Source of the DNA: JBNKDD01 sp050288085
GTDB lineage: Bacteria; Chloroflexota; Anaerolineae; Aggregatilineales; UBA3940
Direction: 5' to 3'
Length of the DNA: 21,106 nt
NCBI GenBank assembly: GCA_050288085.1
Contig: JBNKDD010000075.1
Coordinates: forward strand, 1-21,106
The notes under the pieces are model-generated. The model ran no database searches. It was given only the letters and a program-made list of their open reading frames with translations, and was not told the origin of the DNA. Positions 7,124 through 15,031 of this stretch are shown one piece after another. A program made the position numbers and the translations under genes. The stretch's first letter is position 1. Each line of letters opens with the position of its first letter.

Positions 7124-9058
7124 TTAGACATCCAGGTTGCGAACACTCTTGGCATGCGTCTGGATGAATTTCTTCCGGGGCGGAACGCTGGACCCCATCA
7201 ACATATCAAAGGTGCGGTCGGCTGCTGCGGCATCTTCGACCATCACCTGGAGCAGAATACGGTTTTCAGGGTCCATTGTGGTATCCCAGAGCTGATCCGG
7301 ATTCATTTCACCCAGACCTTTATAGCGCTGAAGCGTGGAATTCTCGCCAAATTGTTTGATCACCACTTCTTTCTCTGCTTCGGTGTAGGCATATTCCTCT
7401 TTCTTGCCCTTCTTGATCAGGTAAAGCGGTGGTTGGGCGATGTACAGGTGACCCTCTTCGATCAGCTCCGGCATGTGGCGGAAGAAGAAGGTCAGCAGCA
7501 GGGTGCGGATATGCGCCCCGTCTACGTCGGCGTCGGTCATGATGATGATCCGCCCATAACGAAGCCGATCGAGATCGAAATCATCGCCGATGCCTACGCC
7601 CAGCGCTGAGATCAACGCCTGGATTTCCTTGTTGTCGAGGACTTTATCCAGCCGGGCACGCTCGGTATTCAAGATTTTACCGCGCAGGGGGAGGATCGCC
7701 TGGAAGTGGCGGTCTCGGCCTTGCTTGGCGCTGCCACCTGCGCTGTCACCCTCGACGATGTATAGTTCTGATGACATTGGCTCGGTGGAGGAACAGTCGG
7801 CCAGCTTACCCGGTAGGGTTGTGCTTTGCAGCGGGCTGCTGCGGATCAGGTCACGTGCCCGCTTAGAGGCCAGCCGCGCCCGTGAGGATATCAGCGCCTT
7901 GTTGTAGATCGCCCTGGCTCCACGCGAGTCGGTTTGCAGGAATTCACCGAAAGCCTCATTGACCAATGACTGCACCAATCCCTTAACCTCGGAGTTCATC
8001 AGCTTGACCTTGGTCTGGCTCTCAAACTGAGGGTTAGGATGCTTGACGCTGACAATAGCCGTCAGGCCCTCGCGGGTATCATCCCCGGTGAAGTTCTGGT
8101 CGTTGTCCTTCAGAATGCCATCTTTGCGGGCATAGTGATTGATAACACGGGTCAGAGCTGCCCGCAGCCCTTCGAGGTGGGAGCCGCCATCGGGGGTGTT
8201 GATGGTGTTTGCGAAGGAAAGCACCGAATCGCTGTAGAAGTCGGCGAACTGGATTGCCACTTCAATCTCGATATCTCCAACCCCTTCCACTTCAAAGGTA
8301 CGACCGGAAAAGACTACGTCATGCAGGGGGGTGCGGTTGCGATTCAGGTAGCGGACAAATGAGCCAATTCCGCCCTCAAAGTAAAATGTCATCTCTTTCG
8401 GGAATGGCTCGATGCGTTCATCTCGGAAGTGGATCATCACGCCGCGGGTGACAAAGGCCATCTCGCGGAAACGCTGAATCAGCCGCTCGGCGCTGAATTC
8501 TGTATCCGGGAAGATTGCTGGATCAGGCCAGAATTGAATCTGGGTACCATGGTCGGATGATGTGCCGACTTCCTCAACCGGGTCGACTGGCATACCCTGT
8601 TGATAACGCTGCTGCCATATTTTCCCATCACGGTAGACCGTGGCGATCAGATCAGAAGACAGGGCGTTGACGGCGGTCAGACCGACACCATGCAAACCAC
8701 CGGAGACTTTATAAGCGCTGCCATCCCCGCCAAATTTACCGCCAGCATGCAAGACCGTCAGCACCAATTGGAGGGTTGATACGCCTTCTTTCGGGTGAAT
8801 ACCAACCGGAATACCACGTCCATTATCGGTTACCGTTACACTACCGTCACTTTTGAGAGCAATCTCAATATCGGTGCAGACACCAGCCAGCGCTTCGTCT
8901 ATGGAGTTATCAACTACCTCGTAGATCAGGTGATGCAGCGCATTGAGGTCGGATCCACCCACGTACATGCCGGGACGCTGGCGAATAGCCTCTATGTCAC
9001 CCAGATGGATAATTGCATCTTCGCTGTAGTTATGATTATTAGAGTCATCCTTTGGCAT
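7124..9058 (-). CDS. gyrB: DNA gyrase subunit B
   Basis: A 644-aa GyrB, the ATPase subunit of the type II topoisomerase that introduces negative supercoils together with GyrA. The GHKL ATPase has catalytic Glu47 and Asn51 (YEVVDNSIDEALAG), Asp78 (TDNGRGIP) and the ATP lid HAGGKFGG...SGGLHGVG. The TOPRIM domain has YIVEGDSAGGSAKQGRDR and the metal-binding TDADVDGAH; the tail has QRYKGLGEMNPDQLW, typical of GyrB. I prefer the ATG at 9058 because AAGGA lies six bases upstream, whereas the ATG 15 bases earlier has no ribosome site. No gyrA is in the window. The large insertion of Gram-negative GyrB is absent, as usual for this length class. ParE is the only real alternative and fits less well. 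Confidence 0.95.
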   Translation of the reverse strand: MPKDDSNNHNYSEDAIIHLGDIEAIRQRPGMYVGGSDLNALHHLIYEVVDNSIDEALAGVCTDIEIALKSDGSVTVTDNGRGIPVGIHPKEGVSTLQLVLTVLHAGGKFGGDGSAYKVSGGLHGVGLTAVNALSSDLIATVYRDGKIWQQRYQQGMPVDPVEEVGTSSDHGTQIQFWPDPAIFPDTEFSAERLIQRFREMAFVTRGVMIHFRDERIEPFPKEMTFYFEGGIGSFVRYLNRNRTPLHDVVFSGRTFEVEGVGDIEIEVAIQFADFYSDSVLSFANTINTPDGGSHLEGLRAALTRVINHYARKDGILKDNDQNFTGDDTREGLTAIVSVKHPNPQFESQTKVKLMNSEVKGLVQSLVNEAFGEFLQTDSRGARAIYNKALISSRARLASKRARDLIRSSPLQSTTLPGKLADCSSTEPMSSELYIVEGDSAGGSAKQGRDRHFQAILPLRGKILNTERARLDKVLDNKEIQALISALGVGIGDDFDLDRLRYGRIIIMTDADVDGAHIRTLLLTFFFRHMPELIEEGHLYIAQPPLYLIKKGKKEEYAYTEAEKEVVIKQFGENSTLQRYKGLGEMNPDQLWDTTMDPENRILLQVMVEDAAAADRTFDMLMGSSVPPRKKFIQTHAKSVRNLDV

Positions 9059-9158
9059 CTTTTTTCCTTCCATATCAAATCAAAACCTATCTAGAAACCT
9101 CGCAATAAGCCAGGGTAAAAACCAGCTCTGTAGAATTGGGATATCCTGGGATAGAGAA

Positions 9159-10190
9159 CTAAGATTTGTTCTCGGTCTGGCGACGCTTTAGCTCGGCGAG
9201 CAGCGCCTCACGCATCTCCTGCCAGTAGCGATAGCGATCTTTGAAAAACACAAAGGTGGCTACAATCAGGCCGGTGCTGATAAACGCATTGCTGATTATC
9301 CCCAACACGACAATCCACGATCCTGGATCGGTTAATTGCCAGAGGAATTGCAGCGCGGAATTGACCAGTACCACCAACATGAAAAGCAGCATGGTGGCCG
9401 AGACATTCCATTGGACAACCCGCACGCTGTCCCAAATTGCCAGCAGTACGTTACGTCCATTCATCAACATGGCGTGGATGGTGAAGGAGCCAAACAGGCT
9501 TACCCACAGCATCACCGCCAACCCACCCATGATGGTAATATCGAATAATTTAGTCCATATGACGGATAGACCGACTGCCAATACCAGGAATGGCATAAAA
9601 ATAATCATTAGCAGGATTGTGGCAATCACTACAAAAAGGAGCAGTTGAAAAATAACCAGCGGTAATTTTTTGACTATTTTCCCCAGGTTAATATGCTGCT
9701 CTTTAACTTCGCCAGCAATCACAAATGCATAGATGCTGAATATGCTCATCCCTATCACCATTGCCAGGGCTTGCAAGCCAAGCCATGCCAATGGAGTCCT
9801 GATCTCCCAGAGCTGTGGTGTATAGCTGAACGGTAGGGGTTCAGCACTGCGTCCGGCTATCACGCTGGGCAAAAAGATCATGGGGAAGTATTGATTGGAT
9901 TCCTCTTCCTGCAAAGTTATCAGCGATTCAGAAACGTAGTCTTCAAGTTCCTGTTCGGTGCTTGTCAAATCCCGTACTTCACCGGCCAGTTTCCATGTTT
10001 CAATAAGGGACTGCCGGGTGAGTTCAATCAGCGGCTGGTATGATATACGCGGCCCCACCCACAGCATCAGGTCAAACAGGATCGGCAGGAGCAGCAGGAG
10101 CAGATGCCCGGCTGTCAATTCGAAGCCCTGCGTCAAGGATTCTATAACGCCTACAGGAGGGTCCGGAGTTTCAAAATCTTTGGAAATCAT
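9159..10190 (-). CDS. Conserved polytopic membrane protein
   Basis: About 343 residues with a hydrophobic segment near the N-terminus (HLLLLLLPILFDLMLWVG), a soluble stretch of roughly 100 residues (acidic, EQELEDYVSES; likely extracytoplasmic) and four to five further membrane segments (for example ALAMVIGMSIFSIYAFVIAG and LPLVIFQLLLFVVIATILLM). A basic tail, EALLAELKRRQTENK, should be cytoplasmic. I do not recognise a specific function. The start is uncertain: a GTG at 10193 and the ATG at 10190 both lie very close to AAGGG. It runs in the same direction as gyrB with about 100 bases between, so the two may share a transcript, and it is divergent from gatC. Confidence 0.75.
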   Translation of the reverse strand: MISKDFETPDPPVGVIESLTQGFELTAGHLLLLLLPILFDLMLWVGPRISYQPLIELTRQSLIETWKLAGEVRDLTSTEQELEDYVSESLITLQEEESNQYFPMIFLPSVIAGRSAEPLPFSYTPQLWEIRTPLAWLGLQALAMVIGMSIFSIYAFVIAGEVKEQHINLGKIVKKLPLVIFQLLLFVVIATILLMIIFMPFLVLAVGLSVIWTKLFDITIMGGLAVMLWVSLFGSFTIHAMLMNGRNVLLAIWDSVRVVQWNVSATMLLFMLVVLVNSALQFLWQLTDPGSWIVVLGIISNAFISTGLIVATFVFFKDRYRYWQEMREALLAELKRRQTENKS

Positions 10191-10298
10191 CACCCTTATA
10201 TTTTACCTCGAATCGAGTTTTATTGCCTGTGAAAGTCGAACTTTAGTTCGCACCAAACAGGGCTTTTTTCTGACATGGGTGCGGCTCAATAGGCCACA

Positions 10299-10307
10299 TG
10301 CTATAAT
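10299..10307 (+). promoter_or_regulatory. Extended -10 promoter for gatCA
   Basis: TGCTATAAT is a perfect extended -10 (TGn plus TATAAT). No good -35 lies 16-18 bases upstream, which is usual for extended -10 promoters. The predicted start near 10314 gives a leader of about 33 bases to the gatC ATG. It lies in the divergent gap between gatC and the membrane protein gene. Confidence 0.6.
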
Positions 10308-10346
10308 CCCCCTCGCCACATTTTGAACCACCAAAAAGGATGCATC

Positions 10347-10634
10347 ATGGCTCTTAGTTTGGAAGAAGTCCAACATATTGCAGAGCTTGCCAAGCTTGCC
10401 CTGACCGATGAAGAAAAAGCACTGATGAGTGAGCAGCTATCTGACATTCTCGACTATGTCGAAATGCTGCAAGCCGTTGATACGGAGAATGTCGCGCCGA
10501 CCTACACCGTTCTGCCGGTTGATACGGTGCTGCGAGATGATGTTACCCGCCCCAGCATACCGCGAGAAGAACTGCTGGCAAACGCCAGCAAGCAAGACGA
10601 AGGTATGTTTGAGGTTGAGGTCATTCTGGAATAG
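10347..10634 (+). CDS. gatC: Asp-tRNA(Asn)/Glu-tRNA(Gln) amidotransferase subunit C
   Basis: A 95-aa protein of standard GatC length. It starts at the ATG at 10347, with AAGGA six bases upstream. The N-terminal helices (SLEEVQHIAELAKLAL; LSDILDYVEMLQAVDT) and the APTYTVLP...LRDDVTRPS segment are characteristic. GatC wraps around GatA and joins it to GatB in the enzyme that amidates misacylated Glu-tRNA(Gln) or Asp-tRNA(Asn). The gene lies nine bases before gatA in an evident operon; gatB is not in the window, so it must lie elsewhere. Confidence 0.93.
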   Translation: MALSLEEVQHIAELAKLALTDEEKALMSEQLSDILDYVEMLQAVDTENVAPTYTVLPVDTVLRDDVTRPSIPREELLANASKQDEGMFEVEVILE

Positions 10635-10643
10635 GAAAAAGCG

Positions 10644-12104
10644 GTGACTGACTTAACAAATCTGACCATTCAAGAAGCACACACGCGACTCAAAGAAGGC
10701 GACCTTACCTCGGTTGAATTGACCCAGGCCCACCTGGATCGGATTGAACAGGTTGATAACCGGGTGCGGGCGTTTTTGACTGTCACAGCGGAACAGGCAT
10801 TAGAACAGGCGGCTCAGGCTGATCAGCGCCGCGCTAATGGTGAAGACGATCCGCTGTTGGGCATGCCATTGGCCTATAAAGATGTACTCGCGACCCAGGG
10901 CGTCCAGACAACTTGCGGCTCGAAGATCCTCGAAGGCTATCGTCCTCCGTTTAGTGCCACCGCTGTCGAAAAGTTGGAAGCACGCGGGGCTGTGATGCTG
11001 GGTAAAACCAATATGGATGAGTTCGCGATGGGGTCATCTACCGAGAACTCCGGCTACCACACCACCCATAACCCCTGGGATTTAGACCGGGTTCCGGGTG
11101 GATCAAGTGGCGGGAGTGCGGCGGCAGTTGCTGCGCAGATGTGCCCCGGTGCACTTGGCACGGATACGGGTGGCAGTGTCCGGCAGCCTGCATCCTTATG
11201 TGGGGTAGTGGGCTTAAAACCAAGCTACGGGCGTGTGTCACGCTATGGGCTGATCGCCTATGGTTCCTCACTTGATCAGGTGGGGGCGTTTGCCCGCACC
11301 GTTGCCGATGTGACCGTTCTATTAGAAGCGATTGCCGGGCATGATCTGCGCGATTCTACCTCGCTGGACTCACCGGTTCCGGCCTACCAGAATGATCTAT
11401 CCACCGACCTGAAAGGGCTGAAGGTTGGTGTCCCCAGGGAATATTTCATTGGTGAGGGGATGCAGGACGCCGTTGAGCAAAAAGTGAAAGAGGCTATCGC
11501 GCAGCTTGAAGCGCTGGGCGCACAAGCTGTAGAGATCAGTCTGCCGCATACTAAATATGCGCTGCCGGTTTATTACCTGATCGCGACGGCGGAGTGTTCC
11601 GCGAACCTGGCGCGATTCGATGGGGTGCGTTATGGCCCACGCAGCCAGACCGGTGATATGTGGGAAGATTACCGGCAAACTCGCGGCGATAAGTTTGGGG
11701 CGGAAGTCAAGCGGCGGATCATGCTGGGGACTTATGCCCTGTCGGCAGGCTACTACGATGCCTACTATCTCAAGGCGCAGAAAGTGCGAACCCTGATCAA
11801 GCAGGACTTTGATCAGGCGTTTGGTGAGGTTGATGTGATCGCCTGCCCGGTATCGCCGACCACGGCCTTCCGGATCGGGGAACGGATGGACGACCCGCTG
11901 CAAATGTACCTGTCTGACGTTTTCTCCCTGGCGATCAACCTGTCCGGGATTTGTGGCGTTTCGGTGCCGTGTGGATTTGATGGGGATGGGCTGCCGGTAG
12001 GACTTCAACTGCTCGGCCCGGCTTTCGGCGAGTCGCAGATTCTCAAGGCGGCTCATGCCTACGAACAAAGCACCGAATGGCATATCCGCCAGCCGGAGCT
12101 TTAG
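10644..12104 (+). CDS. gatA: Asp-tRNA(Asn)/Glu-tRNA(Gln) amidotransferase subunit A
   Basis: A 486-aa amidase-signature enzyme that releases ammonia from glutamine for the transamidation carried out by GatB. The Lys/cis-Ser/Ser triad is intact: Lys79 (LAYKDV), Ser154 (PGGSSGGSAAAV) and Ser178 (TDTGGSVRQPAS); these are the positions I recall for the Staphylococcus aureus enzyme. GLKPSYGRVSRYGLIAYGSS and the C-terminal GVSVPCG...GLPVGLQLLGPAF are typical of GatA rather than other amidases. It starts at a GTG, with AGGA eight to nine bases upstream, just after gatC. Length and composition are normal. Confidence 0.95.
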   Translation: MTDLTNLTIQEAHTRLKEGDLTSVELTQAHLDRIEQVDNRVRAFLTVTAEQALEQAAQADQRRANGEDDPLLGMPLAYKDVLATQGVQTTCGSKILEGYRPPFSATAVEKLEARGAVMLGKTNMDEFAMGSSTENSGYHTTHNPWDLDRVPGGSSGGSAAAVAAQMCPGALGTDTGGSVRQPASLCGVVGLKPSYGRVSRYGLIAYGSSLDQVGAFARTVADVTVLLEAIAGHDLRDSTSLDSPVPAYQNDLSTDLKGLKVGVPREYFIGEGMQDAVEQKVKEAIAQLEALGAQAVEISLPHTKYALPVYYLIATAECSANLARFDGVRYGPRSQTGDMWEDYRQTRGDKFGAEVKRRIMLGTYALSAGYYDAYYLKAQKVRTLIKQDFDQAFGEVDVIACPVSPTTAFRIGERMDDPLQMYLSDVFSLAINLSGICGVSVPCGFDGDGLPVGLQLLGPAFGESQILKAAHAYEQSTEWHIRQPEL

Positions 12105-12155
12105 GACTTTTTCGCCGCGGAGATTGTGCGTATACTTGGGCTAAGAGGTGGCCCG

Positions 12156-12578
12156 ATGAGCGAATCTACATATGTAGAATTGGAAGCACATCTCAATAAC
12201 TTGGCGGCAGCCCGCCAGTTTGTCAGGGATCAGTGTGAGGTCCGGGGTATTTCTGACCGGGCACTGGTTGATGGCTTGATGCTGGCCGTAGATGAAGCCA
12301 TGACCAATATCATCGTGCATGGTTATCAGAAAGGACCGGGCAGCGTTGAACTGGCTGTTCAGAATGAGGGTGACGCGCTGATCATCTCGCTCCGGGATCA
12401 GGCCCCGGTGTTTGATCCGACTACCGTTCCGGCCCCCGATCTATCGATCCCGGTCATTGAACGGGCATTAGGTGGCATGGGTATCCACCTGATCCGCCAA
12501 TCGGTTGATGAGATTGCCCATTTTTCCCTGCCGGGTGGAGGAAACGAACTGAGGTTGGTAAAGTATCTTCAGGAATAA
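12156..12578 (+). CDS. RsbW/SpoIIAB-like anti-sigma serine kinase
   Basis: A 140-aa single-domain GHKL ATPase. I start at the ATG at 12156 behind AGAGGTGG; the GTG 30 bases upstream has no ribosome site. The N box has Glu47 and Asn51 (AVDEAMTNIIVHGY), the G1 box is LRDQAPVFDP with Asp81, and the G2 box is ALGGMGIHLI. Proteins of this family bind a sigma factor or other target and phosphorylate a serine on a STAS-domain antagonist; that antagonist is encoded 20 bases downstream. No sigma factor or PP2C phosphatase gene is near, so target and input are unknown. It follows gatA by 51 bases and may share its transcript, although a weak TATACT at 12131-12136 could be a separate -10. Confidence 0.88.
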   Translation: MSESTYVELEAHLNNLAAARQFVRDQCEVRGISDRALVDGLMLAVDEAMTNIIVHGYQKGPGSVELAVQNEGDALIISLRDQAPVFDPTTVPAPDLSIPVIERALGGMGIHLIRQSVDEIAHFSLPGGGNELRLVKYLQE

Positions 12579-12598
12579 AATTCAGGAGGATACTTTCT

Positions 12599-13021
12599 AT
12601 GGAAATTAAAACAACAGAGATCAAAGGCCGTGTGCCGGTAACGGTTCTACGAACTACCGGCAACATTGATGGTTCGAACTACCAACAGTTGATCGACGAG
12701 GCGAAAGCCGCCTACCATGCCGGGGCACGTGACATCCTGCTCAATATGGTCGGTACGGAATACATGAGCAGCGCCGGACTGGTTGCCATGCAGACTATCA
12801 TTAAGCTGCTTCAAAATGAAGAACTGCCCGATCCGGAAGAAGGTTGGGATGCGATGGCCGATATTGACCGGTCACGCGAGGGCGGCTATCGTGAGCATTT
12901 CAAGTTGGTCAATGTCCAGCCGCGAGTGGCCCGGTCGTTAGAGCAGGTCGGGTTCAAGAACTATATAGCTATCTTTGATGATCTGGATGAAGCAGTTGCT
13001 TCTTTCGGGTCTTCTGATTGA
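12599..13021 (+). CDS. STAS-domain anti-sigma factor antagonist (RsbV/SpoIIAA-like)
   Basis: A 140-aa STAS protein with AGGAGG nine bases before its ATG. The signature region TEYMSSAGLVAM places Ser58 where SpoIIAA-type proteins are phosphorylated, so it is the probable substrate of the kinase just upstream. Unphosphorylated, such proteins bind the kinase and free its target. Residues about 74-99 (LPDPEEGWDAMADIDRSREG) are an acidic insertion before the strand FKLVNV, making the protein longer than the usual 100-115 residues. A hairpin follows 15 bases after the stop. Kinase first and antagonist second is the reverse of the rsbV-rsbW order. Confidence 0.87.
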   Translation: MEIKTTEIKGRVPVTVLRTTGNIDGSNYQQLIDEAKAAYHAGARDILLNMVGTEYMSSAGLVAMQTIIKLLQNEELPDPEEGWDAMADIDRSREGGYREHFKLVNVQPRVARSLEQVGFKNYIAIFDDLDEAVASFGSSD

Positions 13022-13036
13022 TTGCACAGATGCTAC

Positions 13037-13064
13037 AGGGGCATAGCGGGTACGTTATGCCTCT
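13037..13064 (+). terminator. Hairpin after the STAS gene
   Basis: Twelve-base arms (13037-13048 and 13053-13064) pair throughout with two G-U pairs around the loop GGTA, 15 bases past the stop of the partner-switching operon. The position suggests a terminator, but no T run follows directly, so an mRNA-end stabilising stem is also possible. Confidence 0.45.
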
Positions 13065-13098
13065 CACCATATACCACTTCTTTTGCCTGCGGCTCGCC

Positions 13099-13351
13099 TC
13101 ACAAGCGGGGATAATTCAGGAATCTTGAACAAAAAAGAACCATCTTCAACCAGAAGTGGTTCAATAGGAGCTGCGTAGAATATAATTGCTTCGAACCAGC
13201 CCCATTTTCGGCTGGTTTTTCACACCCATTTGGGCTGTGAGGAAGGGTAGCCAGGTACTCAAACGGCGGATTGAGTTCTACTCTGGTGATCTTCCCCTGT
13301 GTGTCGATGATAATACGCCTGAAAAGAATTTGCAACAGTCTGCGTTTACTC
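13099..13351 (-). pseudogene. Detached C-terminal segment of the serine recombinase
   Basis: On the minus strand this reads SKRRLLQILFRRIIIDTQG followed by KITRVELNPPFEYLATL, the pattern that ends many large serine recombinases (LLRxxFxRVxVDxxGxIxxVELxPPFxYL). It continues for about 50 less conserved residues to a TGA at 13099. It lies outside the open frame of the upstream recombinase segment because a 175-bp insertion separates them. Joining base 13527 directly to base 13351 on the minus strand gives EIRSELSKRRLLQILF in one frame. It has no start codon of its own and is probably untranslated. Confidence 0.75.
13194..13220 (+). terminator. AACCAGCC hairpin with T run
   Basis: Arms AACCAGCC (13194-13201) and GGCTGGTT (13210-13217) with an 8-base loop, followed by TTT. 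It has intrinsic-terminator shape on the plus strand and lies within the detached recombinase tail of the opposite strand. It could stop read-through from the gatCA/STAS direction. Confidence 0.55.
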
Positions 13352-13355
13352 AGTT

Positions 13356-13530
13356 TATAAAGCCCCCACCTCTGGTGGGGGTCCAATCAAATGGTTCTAC
13401 CGGTACATTCATTTTCGTCGCCCACAATGAGCGTTGTTTAGCAGCGAAAGTTTCTCGACTACCGGTATCTTTGATGGCGAGAGCATCGCTTAAGGTTTTT
13501 CGGAAGCCACCACCTCTGGTGGTGGTAGTT
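13356..13530 (+). mobile_element. 175-bp hairpin-ended insertion (IS200/IS605- or REP-like MITE)
   Basis: The block begins and ends near matching hairpins: CCCCCACC-TCT-GGTGGGGG (13363-13381) and CCACCACC-TCT-GGTGGTGG (13507-13525), each a perfect 8-bp stem with a 3-base loop, both preceded by AAG. AGTT occurs at both boundaries (13352-13355 and 13527-13530). Removing 175 bp between those copies rejoins the recombinase frame exactly. The right end, AAGCC-hairpin-TAGTTCAC, looks like IS200/IS605-type right ends as I remember them. Inside is CTACCGGTA twice (13397-13405 and 13459-13467) but no credible transposase, so it would be non-autonomous. A BIME-type REP pair is the alternative. Confidence 0.65.
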
Positions 13531-14029
13531 CACTTCTGATCTCAAGGCGATCAAATATCATTGGTGCAAGCGTAAGCAGGAACAAAGCATGATCGAGGTC
13601 ATTGATTGTTTCCCTCGTGTCTGATTCAAGACGACCAATTTCCCGTTGTGTCTCGAACACCTTACTCTGCCATTCGTGATGAAGAGAATCATAATTCTCA
13701 TCGGTCAGTTTGCCTCTGGCATACAATCGGGCAAGTGCGGCTTCTTCTTCTTTGAGCCGTTCAATCCGATCTTCCAGTTCAGAAACTCGCTCTTGAACAG
13801 TCGGACCTTGCAATGCAGCGATGTGTTGGCGATACAATTCCTTCATCTGGGGCAGAGCTTCTGAAGAGACATGCAGCCTCTCCAGTAAGCTCGAAATCTG
13901 CTCATCAACTTCCTCAACCGCGACACGAATCTTGCGTCCATCGACCTTTTGCATCGTTGCATAATAACTATAACTGCGTGAGCGACCGGTCGGGGTTGTT
14001 CCGTGCATTTTAGTTAAGCGTTTACCCAT
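13490..14029 (-). CDS. Serine recombinase segment 3: coiled-coil/C-terminal domain (truncated)
   Basis: A 179-aa product whose ATG at 14029 lies one base past the stop of segment 2, with GGAG six bases upstream. It begins MGKRLTKMHGTTPTGRSRSY, the region that opens the zinc-ribbon-like domain of these recombinases, but has no cysteine pair where SYYATMQKVDGRK sits. A coiled coil follows (RVSELEDRIERLKEEEAALARLYARGKLTDENY) and then LTLAPMIFDRLEI. After EIRSE the 175-bp insertion replaces the native sequence with about 12 foreign residues and a stop. It shares segment 1's reading frame, with segment 2 one base out between them. Either a decayed part of one gene or the third subunit of a split recombinase. 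Confidence 0.65.
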   Translation of the reverse strand: MGKRLTKMHGTTPTGRSRSYSYYATMQKVDGRKIRVAVEEVDEQISSLLERLHVSSEALPQMKELYRQHIAALQGPTVQERVSELEDRIERLKEEEAALARLYARGKLTDENYDSLHHEWQSKVFETQREIGRLESDTRETINDLDHALFLLTLAPMIFDRLEIRSELPPPEVVASEKP

Positions 14030-14030
14030 G

Positions 14031-14462
14031 CTAATCTCCGTATTCCATGTACAAAATACCCGTGCACAAGTAAACATGCTTCTGAATGCGGGATTTGTGC
14101 TGGTCATGATGTCGCAGGATTTCAAGACCTTTGTCAAACTCCTCGTCTGTGACGATAGGTTCCCAGTTACCCCTGATTTCACCGCGTTTTATGCCATATC
14201 GCTCGGATACTATCCAACCAGCATAAAATGGCATGTGAAATGTGTGATGAAGATGGCTTACTCCGCTGCCATAGTCTTTCTTCCCAGATTCTGGGTCGAC
14301 CTTTACCCAGGGTTTTCCTGAACGTCTGGTATAGCCTCGTTTATGAAGCTCGTGACATATTTGCTTGATAGAGTAGTCTCCGGTAAGCAGAAGATCCCAT
14401 GCATATCGCAGCACTTCAACACGTTCCGGGTCCTGTACCAGGTAGCTTCGTTTTCGCGGCAT
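14031..14462 (-). CDS. Serine recombinase segment 2: recombinase DNA-binding domain
   Basis: A 143-aa product from the ATG at 14462, with GGGAG (14471-14475) eight bases upstream, overlapping the end of segment 1. It covers the family's recombinase domain: DPERVEVLRYAWDLLLTGDY, QICHELHKRGYTRRSGKPW, HTFHMPFYAGWIVSERYG and GNWEPIVTDEEFDKGLEIL. It stops at HVYLCTGILYMEYGD, where a zinc-ribbon-like domain would begin. This domain normally binds the att site and needs the catalytic domain in cis. Whether it is a separate protein or half of a frameshifted gene cannot be settled from sequence alone. Confidence 0.7.
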   Translation of the reverse strand: MPRKRSYLVQDPERVEVLRYAWDLLLTGDYSIKQICHELHKRGYTRRSGKPWVKVDPESGKKDYGSGVSHLHHTFHMPFYAGWIVSERYGIKRGEIRGNWEPIVTDEEFDKGLEILRHHDQHKSRIQKHVYLCTGILYMEYGD

Positions 14463-14467
14463 GAGCC

Positions 14468-14998
14468 TCACTCCCACTTCCGGACATATCCATCCGGGAC
14501 TGGCGAAGGCCAGCCTCCAGATAAGAGAATAGATCGCTTGGTGTCATGCACGCGCTGGCTCATCATCTCAACTTCAAACTGGGCGATTACCGCACGTATG
14601 CCCAGAAACAAAGCTCCACTTGGAGTGGTAAGCTCCATGTTGGGTGAGTCAGAGACAATGATTTCGATGCCCAACTCGATCATTTCGCGGACAGTTGCGA
14701 GGATCTCGTCCGAACTCCGACCAATACGGTCGATGCTGTAAACAGCGATATGTGAAAACATCCCTTTTCGGGCATCCTTCAGCATGTGCTGGTAAGCAGG
14801 CCGCCTGCTGTGTGTCCCTGTAAGAATATCGGTGTATTCATTTAGGATAGGGAGTTCATTGTCTCCGTGTTCAATCGCATCCATGATGCGCTGGCGTTGA
14901 TATTCGAATGAGTTTTCAGGGTTTTGACGGTCGTCACTGCTTACGCGAAGATAGAGAATAATGCCTGGCTTAGGTTGTTTGGGTTGCTTCTTTGCCAT
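14468..14998 (-). CDS. Serine recombinase segment 1: resolvase catalytic domain
   Basis: A 176-aa product; I start at 14998 because AGGGGGA lies six bases upstream. LYLRVSSDDR carries the catalytic serine (Ser20) and Arg18. YSIDRIGRSSDEI is the second active-site motif. GALFLGIRAVIAQFEVEMMSQR is the start of the long helix linking to the recombinase domain. The frame ends at GYVRKWE, exactly at the domain border; the next domain continues one base out of frame. No canonical slippery heptamer is present, so programmed frameshifting is unlikely. Together the four segments would encode about 575 residues, normal for a large serine integrase that recombines attP and attB. A small gene precedes it on the same strand. 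Confidence 0.82.
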   Translation of the reverse strand: MAKKQPKQPKPGIILYLRVSSDDRQNPENSFEYQRQRIMDAIEHGDNELPILNEYTDILTGTHSRRPAYQHMLKDARKGMFSHIAVYSIDRIGRSSDEILATVREMIELGIEIIVSDSPNMELTTPSGALFLGIRAVIAQFEVEMMSQRVHDTKRSILLSGGWPSPVPDGYVRKWE

Positions 14999-15031
14999 GT
15001 GTGGTCCCCCTCTCAAATTGCGTTCTCTTAA

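Noticed and set aside
13186..13539. Plus-strand 117-codon frame across the 175-bp insertion as a transposase fragment
   Set aside because: Its ends come from the recombinase antisense strand and the hairpin; no TnpB or Y1 motif is visible.
14440..14480. Programmed -1 frameshift joining recombinase segments 1 and 2
   Set aside because: No slippery heptamer or downstream pseudoknot is evident, and a good ribosome site with ATG explains a separate start better.
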